Assembly: GCA_000708835.1 (NCBI GenBank)
Contig: DF237020.1
Location: 124,001 to 188,000 of the forward strand
Length of the DNA stretch: 64,000 nt
Source of the DNA: Klebsormidium nitens
Lineage: Eukaryota; Streptophyta; Klebsormidiophyceae; Klebsormidiales; Klebsormidiaceae
Direction: 5' to 3'
Of this stretch, positions 33,260 to 45,825 are shown piece after piece (positions within the stretch are counted from its first letter, which is position 1; each line of letters begins with the position of its first letter). The notes under the pieces are model-generated. The model ran no database searches, was not told where the DNA came from, and saw only the letters and a list, made by a program, of their open reading frames with translations. Both the position numbers and the translations under genes were made by a program.

Positions 33260-36200
33260 TTAAAGGTTTAGCACAGCCGATGAGGATGCCATCGCGTTGA
33301 AGAGGAACGTTCCCGACAGTGGTACAAACTGCTTCGTGATCAGCTGTAGACAAAGAACAACTCTTACTTACGTATGTTGGGTAAGGCTGACATTCGTCCG
33401 ACTTACATTGGGATGCGCAAGACAAGCGCAACGCTCCGACTTTAGTCCGCAACCTTGACGCGAGCTCTCCGTCAAGAACATGGAGTGGCGGTCTTGTGAC
33501 GGACTAAGGGAGCGACTGCCTCCGATCGACTAGACGCTCCTAAATGAAAAACGCTGGTTGTCAATAATTCGTTCAACCTCGTCCAAGGGCGCTCCATACC
33601 TTGATGGCCTCTTGCGACGCGATCCCCCCGATGATGGCAGCGACCGTGTGCAGCTCACCGGCGCCAAAACGGCAGACCTCAGTGACGTAATCGTCCGGCA
33701 AAGCAGCACCTGAAGCGCACAGTGACAGGCGCAATGACGTCGGCTCTTGCATCTGGGCCTACACAACGACTTTTTGAGGGGCAGCTTGTCAGAGCTGGAA
33801 TGCGGTTGTGCAGACTCAAAGGAAGCGCAAGGTTGGAGACTAGGCGCTTTGGGGAACCCCGCTGGAAACGTGATTGTGGAAGAGCCAACGTCAGTCTCTG
33901 ACTGCCTCGTAAGGGCCGTGTTCCATAAGCAGATCTTGCCCAAAGGTTCCAGACCTGAACGAACGCGCATCAAGCCGAGGACTTCGAGAACCGCCAACCA
34001 AGAAAGCATCGGTCAGAAAAGTTGAATCACGTCCGCTCTCGGCAGCTAAAACAAGCGGGAAATCCTGAGCGAAGCCCACCTGAGCCCCCTTCGTTAAGCA
34101 GCCCCCCAGCCACCGCCTTGAGCCGCGACACGTCCTCCTCTAGTTCGCTGTCGAAGACGCCCGGGAAGCGGTTGTAGGTCGCCGCGAAGTGGTCCGCGCC
34201 CCGGAGCAGCAGATACAGCGCCGCGTGGCTGTTGTCTTCGGACCCGAGCAGGCTCTGCAACGGTCCATAAATTCAAAATATATTAGAGGAATTTTCCACA
34301 TGGGCAGAGTGCGTCTTAGCTCTTTTGTTTGATGAGGCTTCTTGTTGACTTCGAAACACTCAAATCCCATCGTTGAAGCGAAAGCTCCACGCTCGACTCC
34401 GGAAGCGCTCTTTCAGGAGTCCGTCTGTTCAATCAAAATTGAGCAACCTGCGAAAGAGTTTTCTTCGACACATGGCGCCTCGATCTAGCGGAGAAGAGAA
34501 ACTCCCTTCCCTCAAAATCAGAGGCCAATATGGAGGGGAAGCTAGAATACTAAGACAGGAAAAAGAAAGTAAGAGAAAGTAAGAAGGATAGTGCACGCCA
34601 GCAAGGATGGAAAAGAAAAAGGAAACAGGGAATGGCCCCACCTGCAGCTCGCCCTTCTTGTTGCCCACCGCCCCGTACTCCTCCGCCAGCGGTCTGTACC
34701 GGAGTACCCGCAGGTTGCGCGCGTTCTTGCAGAAGTGCTTCACTGTGGGAGGGGAAATGGACGCCGGTTCCCGTCCGAGCTTTTTGAGCAGCCTGCGGAC
34801 GTGCCCCTCCACCGCTGCGGCGTCCGAAAGGGCCTTCTCCTGGTAGACGCGCTGCAACCCGACGTACGACCTGCGCTCGGCAAAGCGGAACTGCTTGAGC
34901 CGCGTTTGAGCCTCCCAACTTCAAAATTTGGAAAGGAAACGGACGATAAAACCTCTGCGGCTATTCCACTCGATCATCCGACACTTTCACGCTTTCTTGA
35001 TTGCGTTTGACGTTAGGAGGAGGACGAGCAGAAAGATCGGTCTTTCAAGGGTTGGGTCCGGAAGCAGATTGCGCAGATTCAAGGAACGGAGCGTTCGCTA
35101 TCGTTCTCACCGTCAGGAACAACTTCAGCTTCAAAGTCAACTTGTGAGCCTTAGAAGGGTCGGAGATTGGGAAGAATATTGCATATCTCTTTCTCAGGAT
35201 TCGTATGAGAGGCGCTCTTACTCCGTGAATGAAGTCATGTCCGGTATCGACCCCTCCAGTGGAAGCTCTCCGGCGCCCTCTCCCTTCACGAATGCGTTCA
35301 AAGCAGCTACCTGAAACGATTGGAATTGTCGTCAGAGCCCGGCGCATGCAGTTATTGCACTTGAGGAGGCAGGCGATGCCTGATGTTTGACCCTCGTCCT
35401 CGGCTCAAAGATCATCCACAATTCATCATCGATTACACGAGAAGTGTAGACCATCATCAGAAAAGCTATCAGGAATGATCGAGACGCTTAACAATGGTTG
35501 TCAATGGAAATATCGGCAAGTAGCATGCAGTAGCGCTTTGCATGATGTGCGACTGCGTTCACTGATTCCCAATCGCTTCCTCCAAAATTTGGAAACAAAC
35601 GAAGACCCGGGCATGACTTTGTTCAGTGGAAATGGAGAGAACGAAGAGAGCTCTCTGAGCGCTTTTAAGGACAGAAACATTTTATACTTACCAGGATCCA
35701 AAAGACAGGCGACTTCGCGTCCAGGGTCTCGGCGGCTCGATCATCGAGGACCGTCCGGAGTTCGGAGCTGATGCTGGGGGGCGACCAGACCTTGAAGGCA
35801 GCGGCGAGGGCCTCCTTGTAGTTCTCCTCCTCTTCGAGCGGGTTCGTTCGTGCTTTGATTGCTTCCTGCCAAAGAGAAACTTAGTTTTCATAGGAAATTT
35901 CTGTGAAAAGTGTTCATTAGGGTGGAGAACTTGGTGAAGCTCCCTGAAACAGAGCGTCTGCCCCACGTGGCTTGCACGTAGGGCAGGCAACTGCCTCTCG
36001 CCTCAACAGGAATGCACTGTGAGGAGGCGGCGAAATTAAAACTAAAAATACTCTGAAAGAAGATGCACTAATACGTTCTTGGTTGGTTCACGAGATCGTT
36101 CGGCGAGATCATCAGACTGAAAGATGGAAAAAGCTTCGCTCATTCGACATCCACCGCTGCTTCAAAAACTTTAGAGCAGGCGTGCAATCACATTTGCAAC

Positions 36201-38329
36201 CTCACAGCCACGACCTTTCTATTAGAATAAAAACAAAAAATCCTTTTGCAGAGAAAATAGAAAGTGGACACTGAACAGACACCGCGGAAATTGAAGAACG
36301 AAACTGACAGACGTTTAGCATCGACCGTCAGAACTTTCTGCTCTGACGAAAGCAGAAAGTGTCTAATAGATCTATTAGTGTTGATCTATCAGACAATGTT
36401 TCTAAAAGGTCAATGGGGCAGTACCTTGAATTCAGCACGCTCCTTTGAGTTAGCCGGCAGCTTCCCATCATGCGACGCCTTCCACTCCTCGGTGACTTTG
36501 AGCAGAATAATACCGTAGGGGATGTGCTTATGAGTAAGAGGGTCTTTGGTGTCGATGTCAAAGTCTGCGGCATACTCTGTAAGGGCTGGCCAAGGGCAGT
36601 GGAACCGCAGATCTTCAACTGCACTGTCTGGTTTCGACTCGATTACTGTATGTTCCTGCAGCAGGTGCGAAGGCTGAGTTAATGACCAGCACTGGCAGGA
36701 CCACACGATAATACGCATCCCTTCGTTTCCAGGAGAAGGCAGCCGAAGACAGCTTCACTCTGACTACAGGTCTTGACAGTGATTCTTCGTCCATTGATAA
36801 TAGACTGATATACCCAAAGGTTGATACAGGAGAGCGATTCACGACAAGAGAATTGAGCTTCTAAGCGGTCCTCCACGATCTACTTCCAATTTGCGAGCTG
36901 CAGACATATTGCCCTGACATCCACAATCTGTGTTCAGACACTTGCCTCTGTGCTGATTCGGACCAGTCCCGCCAACCCGTATGATCGAGCAACCAAGAGC
37001 GTGACAGAGTGCTCTCGACAGATCTTGTCGAGTTTGAGAAGAGCACTCTCAGTGAGCTGCAAGAGTGGAACCACAATCGTTAGATTCTCTGAGCAACTTC
37101 GACCAAGTTGTATAAAACAAGGTGTAGAACAGTGTAAAACAAAGACTTCCTGAACGAGGGGAAGTCACCGAGCAACTTCTGCCAGACTGACGCACAAATA
37201 TGAGCCTTTCTCGTAAAAATTGCAACCTTCAACAGCTTCATTTGCAGGTCTCAGGATGAAACGCAATCCAGCTGGTTACCTGGGTGGCAATAACAAGCGT
37301 GAAGTCGCCGAAGAATCCAGGATTCGAGTTCAGCAGCGCCTCTGGTGACTCTTCGACAAATTGAGCGTCAACAGTGTCGTTGAGTTCTTGAAGTAATGAG
37401 GTGGCGGTCTTGGCCCGAGATGAACCCAGGCTGTCATGATCAACTGCAAGAACCAAAAGGTTGCGTAAACTCTTCATAAATCCTTCGTGAAACAGTTCTA
37501 CACTTTGTGTCGACACTCATAGACTTGATGGGGGTGGTGCCAACAAAGGGTCTCAACGCTAGGATGACAAGTGACTGATAAGGTTTGCTAAGCTGGCTTC
37601 ATACTTCTGGTCATCTTCAATAAGGCCCCCGCAAAGAAAGCAAAGACGGGTTGGTGGTGTGGTCGACCATCACTTTTACTCCTAGCACAGGCTTTTCAAC
37701 ATCCTGACAGGTTCACCTTGCTTTCTCACAATGCCTTGCTGTGACAAACGAACACAGAGGCAGAACTGATCAAAACCTTTCACGGCTTCCAACTTTCAGG
37801 ACCACTGTCACTCAAGACATGCATAAGCATATGCTGATCGCTATGCTCCGCTTGACCATGGTGGCTTGGAAGGGGACATGAAACTCACGTAGGAAGTTGT
37901 TGCCCAAATCAGAAGGTTCCACTTTCTTCCCATCGACAATTGTGAAAGATCCAATCCCTCCTAGTACCAAGTTCTTCAGGGCTTCAGAACCAGTTGGGCC
38001 ACAGTTTAGCAGGCAGACCTTTGCATTTTCTAAAGCTTCCTGTCCATGCTCGCCCCAGATCCTGCACAAGAACCAACCTGAGAATCAAAGCCTGCCTCAA
38101 AAGTTGCATCATGGGAATAAAAGCTGCTCGTTTGCCAGCACCACCACATCAATGCCACTTCTCAGATATTAAACTTGACTCAACTTTCAAGAGAGTGACT
38201 GACGTCGAAAGAAGATAGTGAAGAACAGGATTGGTGATGGCGCCAGTGGTGGTACTTGACAAGTAGTTCTGTAGCAGGGCATGAGACTAACCTGAGCTGC
38301 CGATCATACTTCTGCTTCTTTTGGGCCAT
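33260..38329 (-). CDS. AXR1: NEDD8-activating enzyme E1 regulatory subunit (AXR1/NAE1)
   Basis: Eleven exons: 38292-38329, 37889-38061, 37280-37443, 36946-37056, 36425-36655, 35692-35865, 35222-35310, 34642-34870, 34080-34254, 33600-33709, 33260-33343 (525 residues; plant AXR1 is about 540). It pairs with ECR1/UBA3 to adenylate the ubiquitin-like protein NEDD8/RUB for cullin modification, acting in the nucleus and cytosol. The start [13 protein letters not shown] is followed by [112 protein letters not shown] and LITKQFVPL, all in family order. As is normal for AXR1, no catalytic-cysteine domain is present; ECR1 supplies it. Intron 4 has a GC donor (GAG/GCAAGT at 36945), the choice that keeps the family alignment gap-free. 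Confidence 0.95.
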
Positions 38330-39305
38330 TGTCTGCTTGTACTAATCAAAAGCACGGTGGTTCAATGCAACCTGCAGTCTGCTTCTGTGCACAATTTTGA
38401 ACAAGAGAAATTGCGGAAAGACGCTTTTGATTGCGCCTCAAAGCTCAGCTCCAAAAGCTGGTGAAGAGACTGATAAGCAAGGTCAGAACTTCAGATCCTT
38501 GAAATGAAAAGATTATTGAAGGAAGTCGCCCTCTTTCTTCCTTCTCTTCAACGTGAAGTGTTCCTCTCTGCAATGACATTTGATTGAAAGTTGCCATATC
38601 ATTATGGCATGTCCAGCCTCCAGGCCAACTGAAGCAGACCGAAGCAGGCTATATTAGGTATTTTCTACATGCATTCGCGAATGATAGTAAACGTACTGTG
38701 ACATTTTGTCCTTGCCCGATCGGCGACCCTACAGTATCGTGAAATCTCTTCGAGGGTCGCTTTCGACAGATATCAACTACCGTATATTGCTTGAACTACA
38801 GAAAATAAGACAGTATAAATGACCAGCTTATACACTTAAGGTAGAAGTATGGCATTCAACCGCCTGCAGAACCCTTGGTTACGTTTGGGGTCATAGAATG
38901 GTCCAAACCTAACCAAATCGAATCGAGATTTTTGCAATGGGTTCGGGAGTCGGGACCCCAAGGGGGTCCTCTGACCCGGGTCTCGANNNNNNNNNNNNNN
39001 NNNNNNTCGAGACCCGGGTCAGAGGACCGAACCCATTGCAAAAAACTCGACTAGATTTGGTTAGGTTTGGACCATTCTATGACCCCAAACGTGACCAAGG
39101 GTTCTGTAGGCGGTTGAATGCCATACTTCTACCTTTAAAGTAGAACTCGATGAAAAACCGTAAATGCTAGCACAATTCTGTGCCAGCTGCCAGCTGAGCA
39201 GTAGTAGAGGGGGGCGATTGACTTGGGTCACTGCATTTGGCTTTCGCCACTCAAATTGGAGCTTCCTTGAAGCGCTGTGCCTCATCACAAAGAAAGTATC
39301 TCTCC
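38330..39305. promoter_or_regulatory. Divergent intergenic region, AXR1 / FAM114-like
   Basis: About 975 bases between divergent start codons. The right half holds a long inverted repeat with an assembly gap (38840-39134). The AXR1 5' region fills 38330-38835, and the FAM114-like leader lies in 39140-39305. Confidence 0.5.
38840..39134. mobile_element. Long inverted repeat around a 20-N gap; MITE-like, TTAA-flanked
   Basis: Two arms of about 130 bases, nearly identical when inverted, meet at an N run (38987-39006). Both arms carry ATGGCATTCAACCGCCT, CATAGAATGGTCCAAACC and GACCCGGGTCTCGA. The left arm has about 24 extra bases (roughly 38946-38969). The outer ends read GGTAGAAG...CTTCTACC and are flanked by TTAA (38836-38839 and 39135-39138), which would fit a TTAA target duplication. 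The middle is unsequenced, so the true length is unknown. Confidence 0.7.
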
Positions 39306-42300
39306 ATGGACTCTCCAACTGTGGTGACAGCGCCAGCCGCTGAGGCAGAAGTTGCAGAACTCAAGGCCGAGGAAAGTGCTCCGCAAGCGGAGCAGAAAGG
39401 GGTACAATCGAAGGGCTTAGCAACCACAAGTGAGATGAAGGTGCAGACCTCGGAGATTGAGGAGGAACCTCTGGCATCAGAGAAGAATGTGCTGCAGCCA
39501 TTGCTCAAATCTGACGCTGCCAGCGCCCAAGTGCCTGCCCAACTGTCTCCCAATTCAGGAGGCTGGGGCTGGGGCCTATTGGCCAGCGTAGCAAAGGCCG
39601 CGGAGAACTTCACGGAGGCGGTATGCATTCCAAAATTCTGCCTTCCTCCTTACTTCAATTGTTCAGAGGGGCAGAATAGGGTTTTGTATTACATTATGCA
39701 ACGGCCAAGTGTGGCAGCTGATTGAGAACCCCCAGTAGCTATGCGGCAAGTTTTATTTGTTGCAGGCAAGAGCTGCTTCTCCGTTCAGTAGGACTGCCCC
39801 ACATGAAATTGTTTACGGCCAAGTGTGCATCGATGCAACTCTCTTGCAAGTTTCGTCACCTGGCTATCAAGCTATGCTGTCTTAACTCTTTGTCTTCAGC
39901 TTCTATAATTCATGTTTGAAAAGGACACGATGATAACTAGTGCTACTGACCATCCAAGATCAGACCACAGGGATTGTTGGGTTGACTACCAAGCTCTGTC
40001 AAAAGGTCTCTTTTGGAATGAGCCAACCGTTATGGGCATAAGCTGAATATTCCTTCCAATTGCCTTCTTTCTCCAGCGGCACCCATCTTAGATTATCCAG
40101 ATTATGATTGTCCTCTGCAGGCTGTGGAAACTGCCAAAGAAGCCGCAAAGAGCGTGGCTGAGCTGCAGACAACACTTGTAGAGTCTCTTGAGGGCGAGGC
40201 TAATCAAGCACCTGCAACGGAAGGTGATGCCCCAGTGACGAAAAAACTTGATGCGGCAGAGACAAAGGGTGAAGCTGAAGACAAAAGTCTCCCTGTAAAG
40301 GGGGCCAGTGAGAGCGAAGAAGATAAGCGACGGCAGGCTGCGTTGGACAAGCTGGGGAATGCGAGCAAAGACTCCTTCCTTGGACATGTGAGTCCTAGTT
40401 AATCCGCTTGACTCACCTGCAGTGAGCTCTTTTTGTCATCTGCACCCTCATCTTTGCTTGATTCACTTGCAGTGAGTAATGTTTGATACTTGTAACTTCT
40501 TGTTTGATTGTTCAGTCAGCTTGATTCCCTAAAAAATGAGGTATATTCTATACAAGTAAGTTTTTTGTTTGATTGTTTCATCTGCTTGATTCACTTTGCA
40601 CTGGTTTCTCTTTGATACTTGTGACCTTCTCTTTGAACTACTGTAAAGCAAAATATGATCAGATTCTGAAAGTTTGTTCTTTCCGTTATATCCATTTAGT
40701 GTGCTGATTGAGCCTCTCAATTGAGGCCCAAAAGCGTAGCCTTCCTAACGCCAACTTTTGCACCGACTCTGCCTGTCATTTCCCCTCAGGACACCACATG
40801 CTTTTGCACTATTCTGTCATATTGGTTCGGCTCATGTCATTTGTTGCAGAGCACTCTGTAGCACCGAGTATATGAAGATTCTCACATGTCAAGAGGGTGC
40901 CCTTCTCCTGGTGCAGGGCCTGAAGGTCCTGGACGACTCGGTTGAGAATCTCGCACTGAATGCAATGGCTGCGTTTGGGAGTGCGTGGAAAGGCTCTGTG
41001 AACATCGTACATCAACTGGAGCAGCAGGCGGAGGCTTTGGCAGAGTCTGAGAAAGTCAAGTCAGGGCTGAAGGTGGGTGCCTCTGCGGGTGCCAATGCCC
41101 TGATCTTTCCTCCCTGATCCCATCATGGACACCCTCAAACCGATTGGCAAGCGCGGTGTATTTGCCTCTTGCCATGTTCACTTTTCTTTAGTAAAGCTCC
41201 TGTTGAACCTGCTGTGAGTGGCAGAAGGAAGGCTTGTATTTGTTGTTGTTTGCGTATGATCTTCTTGAGCCACTCGTCCACTGAAGGCATTGTTGTCCTT
41301 TGCAGAGTGGCAGTGGGGTGCTGGCCAAGAGCACCGCAGTGTTTGAGGGCATTGGACGCCGCACCATGGTGAGATCCCTCTTCCTTACCTTCGATTGGGT
41401 GAAATATTAATTAGGACCTTGTCCTTACTAATCGTACACCCATATGTCCTTCATCTGCTTCAAGAGCTTACAATGGGCTGATTTTATTCTTTATGATCTC
41501 AAAGCTTACCGGTTGACTTCAATTCCAATGCCTGCAGGAGTTGCTGGCTGAAGAGACTGGCATCGAGCTGGAGAAAGACGAGAACGAGAAGGCCGTTGAA
41601 GACAAGCACGACGAGGAGGCAGGGGAGGAGGTGACCTTCGACAGATGCTTCTACATCTACGGGGGTCCCGAGCACCTCGAGGTAAATTGGAAGCTGCTGG
41701 ACGGATCGTTTTAACCATTAAACTTCACTGGACGGGGTTCTCCACTTATTTGGGCTCTTGATTTGAAGATCTGTGAGCTGTCTTTCCAACCCGTTCTGGC
41801 AATCTTGTGGAGTTTTCTGGGTAAATCCGGCTGCCTTTCTTACGTACTTGACCACGTTCGTTTCGCTGCCACCTCGTGACAACTTTAAGGAACAGCAGTC
41901 AGCTCCCCACTTAGTCCTTTTCGAGGTTAAACACCTGACATCGGGCAGCAGTTCTCCATCCCCTAGCTCGCCTTCTCTCAGGGAAACAGCGATGTCTTCG
42001 AAATATTCTTTCTGCTTTGACTTTTCGAATTGTCCCTTTGCTATCGTTCAACTAGGTTGTCCGTTTCACACTCTAATACATTCGTTTCACCCTACCCCAT
42101 GCTCAACTGAGCCTTCATATCGAATTGTCTCAGCAAGCGTATGTGGATGTCAACTCCTCCTCTTTACTGTTTCAGGAGCTAGAGGCCCTGTCCAACCACC
42201 ACGCTCTCATGTACAACCGCGCCCGGGCAAAGCTTGCGGGCGATAAGAGGGCGGCCCTGGAAGCCACGCTCAAGGAGTTGCAGAAGCTCCTGACATTGGA

Positions 42301-44819
42301 GGCGGAGGAGGGGTCTGCAAAGAGCGCAGCAGGAAAGAAGGACGACGAGGAAGAGGGAGAGAGGGAAGCCGAGGTACGTCAGTGCGGAAGATATATTCGT
42401 TTTGTTTCCATACTGTTGAGCGGCAAGCTCTTTGGTCCCCGGCAGAACGGAGACAAAGTTGTTTAAAGAGATACACTTTAGTTTGATTAAAGAGAGGCAC
42501 AGAGATGCGGCAGATTGCCGTTTGCTACGTTGCGTCGAAGCGACGCCTCGTCAAGTGAGATCTTAGGGTCCCAATTACACCAGAGAAACAGCTGTTTCAG
42601 GTTCCACTCAAAAGCAAAGCAATGTGAGTTTGGATTTCCCTTTCCAGTTGCCAATATCTGGAACTGTGTCTGGCATCATTCTTCTCGTCCTTAGACATCA
42701 GACCTCTGTCGTCAAGTCAATAGCGACCTTCGTTTTGTGAGTCAGCTTCTGCAGTTACGCTTCTAAATCAAACAAACCGTCCTCGCATCGTTTCGCTCGC
42801 GCCTAGATCCGGTCGCTCCGGGAAGCCGGCATCAGCCAAGCCACGGACATGGCTTCCACGTTCACGACGTCACTGGGCAGCGCTTCGAGCGACGCCGCCA
42901 GTCAGCTGGAGGAGGTCTTGAACAAGGCGACCGAGCGACTGGAAGAGATCAAAGGCGAAGGTGTCCACGTAAGGATCTGTCTCGTGTTTTCCCACCGGGC
43001 ATGCCAAATGCTGCATGAGTTTTTAGATATGCTGATCACCATCCAGGCTCCGAGGTGAATCCCGCACTGTTCTTGACTACGGGAGTGGTTCCGCAGTGTT
43101 TCCCGGTGGGCATGCCAAAGAGCTACACGAGTTCTCAGATTTTTGATCACCATCCAGCTCCCGGTTTGAAGTGCACGGCGTTTCTTTGACGACGGGAATA
43201 AATCCGCAGGACTTTGGTACCAACTACAGGACCGGAGATTTTGGTTTTGAAGCAGAGAGACTTTCCTATCATAGTGACAATCTTCTTGCGTACATCTTTT
43301 GTCCTTCCATTGCGCTCCACCTGACGCAGCTCCAGTGGCCGTTACGTTAGTATTGGACCATTATTCACGAATCCAAGTTGCATGTTGTGAGGAAACCATG
43401 CGATCAAGTTCGCCGGCTAATCAGAGTGCCGCTGTACTACAGCGACTGTCCGAACTTTGCGCGCTGTGCATCTCGCACTTGCTTCTGTTGGGCGAGGCCG
43501 TCTTGAAGACGGGTTCAGGCGAAGGCGCAGAAGCACTGACACCGTCGAAGGGGACACCGCTGAGGGTCGAGTGGCCGGAGGACGTCGTCAAGCGCGCCGA
43601 GCTGATCAAGGAGCGCGCCAGATCGATGCTGCGAGATATCGAGTTGTTGTCGGTGGGTACCCTGCCCTCGTTCCTTGTTGGGACTCTGATTTTCACTTGC
43701 TCGAGCGTTTTATCAGCGATTCGATCTTTGCGAAGGCCGAGTTGTTGGCATAGAGGAATATCTCCTTTATCAAGAGCTTGCTAGTTAGGAGTGTGCAGAT
43801 CAGGGTTCGAGTGTTACTTGGCTGGGTCGACAGACAATTGCTCGGAAGGTTGGGAACACTGTTGCAGGAACCAGTCAAGAAGCCGTCTCGCCTTATTGAG
43901 GAATGGGCAGACAGAATCTGTGTCACAGGAGACGTTCCATGACTAAACCCGGGGTCCTTTTGCGTGCGTCTCGTTTGGAGTCGGCCCCGGACAACTCATG
44001 AAAGCGGAAACCGACAGTGTCAATGGCAGGAGTTCTGAGTTTTTGACGCCGTGATTCCACGGCAGAGCTGTCGTGGAGCTGTGCTTAATGGCCGGCCACT
44101 GATTCTCACAGCACAGAGATTGAAGGCTCGAGCCCCCCAGGAAACTGTGAAATCTTATAGAGGTCGTCTACACAACGCCCTCGTCGGGCCAATACAAGCA
44201 GCATTGGGTGCTTGGAGTAAAGTGCTGCCACCAGCTTTTCAATGACAACGGAGCGCAAACACTCCGTTTCCACTGTCGCCCTGCGACGTCAGGCGTTAAG
44301 GGCCCCACGACTGAACCTACTGGGAAAGCAGCTCACTTCTTTTGCACGCTTCTCTTCAGGACGCCTTCACGACGTCCATCTCGGAGGTTGTCAAGGCCTA
44401 CGAGACGGTCTCCTCCAGCTCTGCCTCCGCTGCCGAAACCGGGGACGCTTCAGCGACCAAGTCTTCCCCGCTCGATGAGAAGCTCGCTGCGCTCAGTGGC
44501 GACCTGGAGAGCGACACGCATACTGCGGTTGGGAAGCTGCAGGTGAGCGGATGAGAGATGTTCCAGGAAGAGTTGTTCGCGATGTGCCGATAGGCAAAGT
44601 GCTTTCGCTCTGCACCTGCGAGGTAGGATCTCTTCATTTGTGTCGAGCTTGCTTGCATGTTGGCCTGGACAAACTTTTGGTCAAGCTTAGAGTCATTGCC
44701 GAAGATTGCGCAAGTTAAGCTCCTTCGGGGACTGGGTCTTAGTGTTTCCATTTTCTTGTTTGTAGGACGGTTTGCAGTTCCTCGTGTATCCTGTTGTGTC
44801 AACATCAATGAAAGGGTGA
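39306..44819 (+). CDS. FAM114/NOXP20-family protein (DUF719-like)
   Basis: Ten exons, all phase 0: 39306-39620, 40121-40387, 40917-41072, 41306-41368, 41538-41681, 42176-42373, 42807-42968, 43443-43652, 44360-44542, 44766-44819 (583 residues). The N-terminus is acidic and low-complexity, followed by GGWGWGLLASVAKAAENF, the Trp/Gly-rich signature of the family. Later segments GLKVLDDSVENLALNAM, GSGVLAKSTAVFEGIGRRTMELLAEE and FDRCFYIYGGPEHLEELEAL keep the family order. The rest is alanine- and glutamate-rich helix, likely coiled coil. The family's molecular role is poorly known; animal members have been tied to Rab2 and Golgi trafficking, and I would not transfer more than that. The start is the ATG at 39306; the frame is open upstream but lacks another ATG. 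Introns 2 and 7 contain tandem repeats. Confidence 0.82.
40400..40640 (+). repeat. Degenerate direct repeats in FAM114 intron 2
   Basis: Variants of CTTGATTCACTTGCAGTGAG occur near 40408, 40458 and 40583. The last two are followed by TTTGATACTTGT and a CTTCT run. The repeated core looks like an acceptor (TTGCAG/GTGAG-like). It does not match the neighbouring exon well enough to call it an exon-edge copy. Confidence 0.5.
42983..43209 (+). repeat. Two-unit tandem duplication in FAM114 intron 7
   Basis: Units of about 113 bp (42983-43096 and 43097-43209) share GGGCATGCCAAA, GATCACCATCCAG, a CGACGGGA-like or CTACGGGA stretch and a terminal TCCGCAG. Each ends in an acceptor-like TCCGCAG. Confidence 0.75.
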
Positions 44820-45825
44820 AGTTGAGCAAAAATGGCATAGCAGAAAGCTAGTTTGAGGTGATTCCCCAACTACTCTATTGGTGGTAATCTCCTTGTGAAT
44901 ACTGTCCTGGGATTCTGGAAGGTAGACTTACCATACACGTCCTGCTCTCTGACAATTCTGATTGCTGTACACAATTCTATGATTCAGCAGGATGTATAAT
45001 GTGACGGGCTACTTGTGAACAGTCAAGCTGGCCGCCCATCTTTGGTCTTCATTATTCAATTCCAGGACTAGCATCTCAGGGTTTGTTCCGGACATGTGCT
45101 CCGAGCATTCACTGCTCTTTCTCATGGCATACGGTCAATCTGCAGGCTGTATCCATGGTAACGTTACGTGCCAATTTTCAAAATCTCAATGAGCATAGAT
45201 TATCATGGTACATAAATGTGTGCTGCGTGCATAGGCATTCGTGCAATGATGCATCTCAACTACATGCAGGTGAATTGAGTTCCAGCTATTTGATTGCCCC
45301 TAGGCATGTCTAAGTATCCTTTTTTTCTTGCGTGAAATCATAAAGATTTCACATGGTGCGCTTGCAAGAGTTCGGCCTGTATAAACGTGCTCGCCCGCGG
45401 CTCCAGCTTGCACTGGCATGTGACAGTCTGCTGGATCAGGCGCAAAATTACTACCATCGTATGAAACATGCGAGCATTGTACGTTAGCGAATAGGCTGGC
45501 ATACAGGTAGAACCGTGCAGCTGATCGACTTTGTGAGACTTGCAGATTAAGTCAGTCACTTGCATGCCATGCAAAGGTGAAACAATCTTGCACGACTTCA
45601 ACTCAAGGCTCTTGCACAAAGGTGTCATGATGGCTATGACGTTTTCTGAAAATTACTCCACTTTGTCAACATCTACGACAATCTCCACATTCTTCTGCAC
45701 GACCCTCTCTACCGCATCAGTGGTTGCATTTCTAGAGTTCCGCCAAAGCTTCGATCAGCTCCCAATGGTCATCTTTAACGATCAGCTTTTTGCATGAAAT
45801 CGTGTTCTCAAAGCGTAATAATGTC
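44820..45825. other. Convergent 3' intergenic region, FAM114-like / F-box
   Basis: About 1 kb holding both 3' UTRs. TGCATG-type words are frequent (for example 45228-45275 and 45540-45575). No coding sequence is supported. Confidence 0.45.

Noticed and set aside
38987-39006. Run of 20 N read as part of a protein frame
   Set aside because: It is an assembly gap; frames across it are meaningless.
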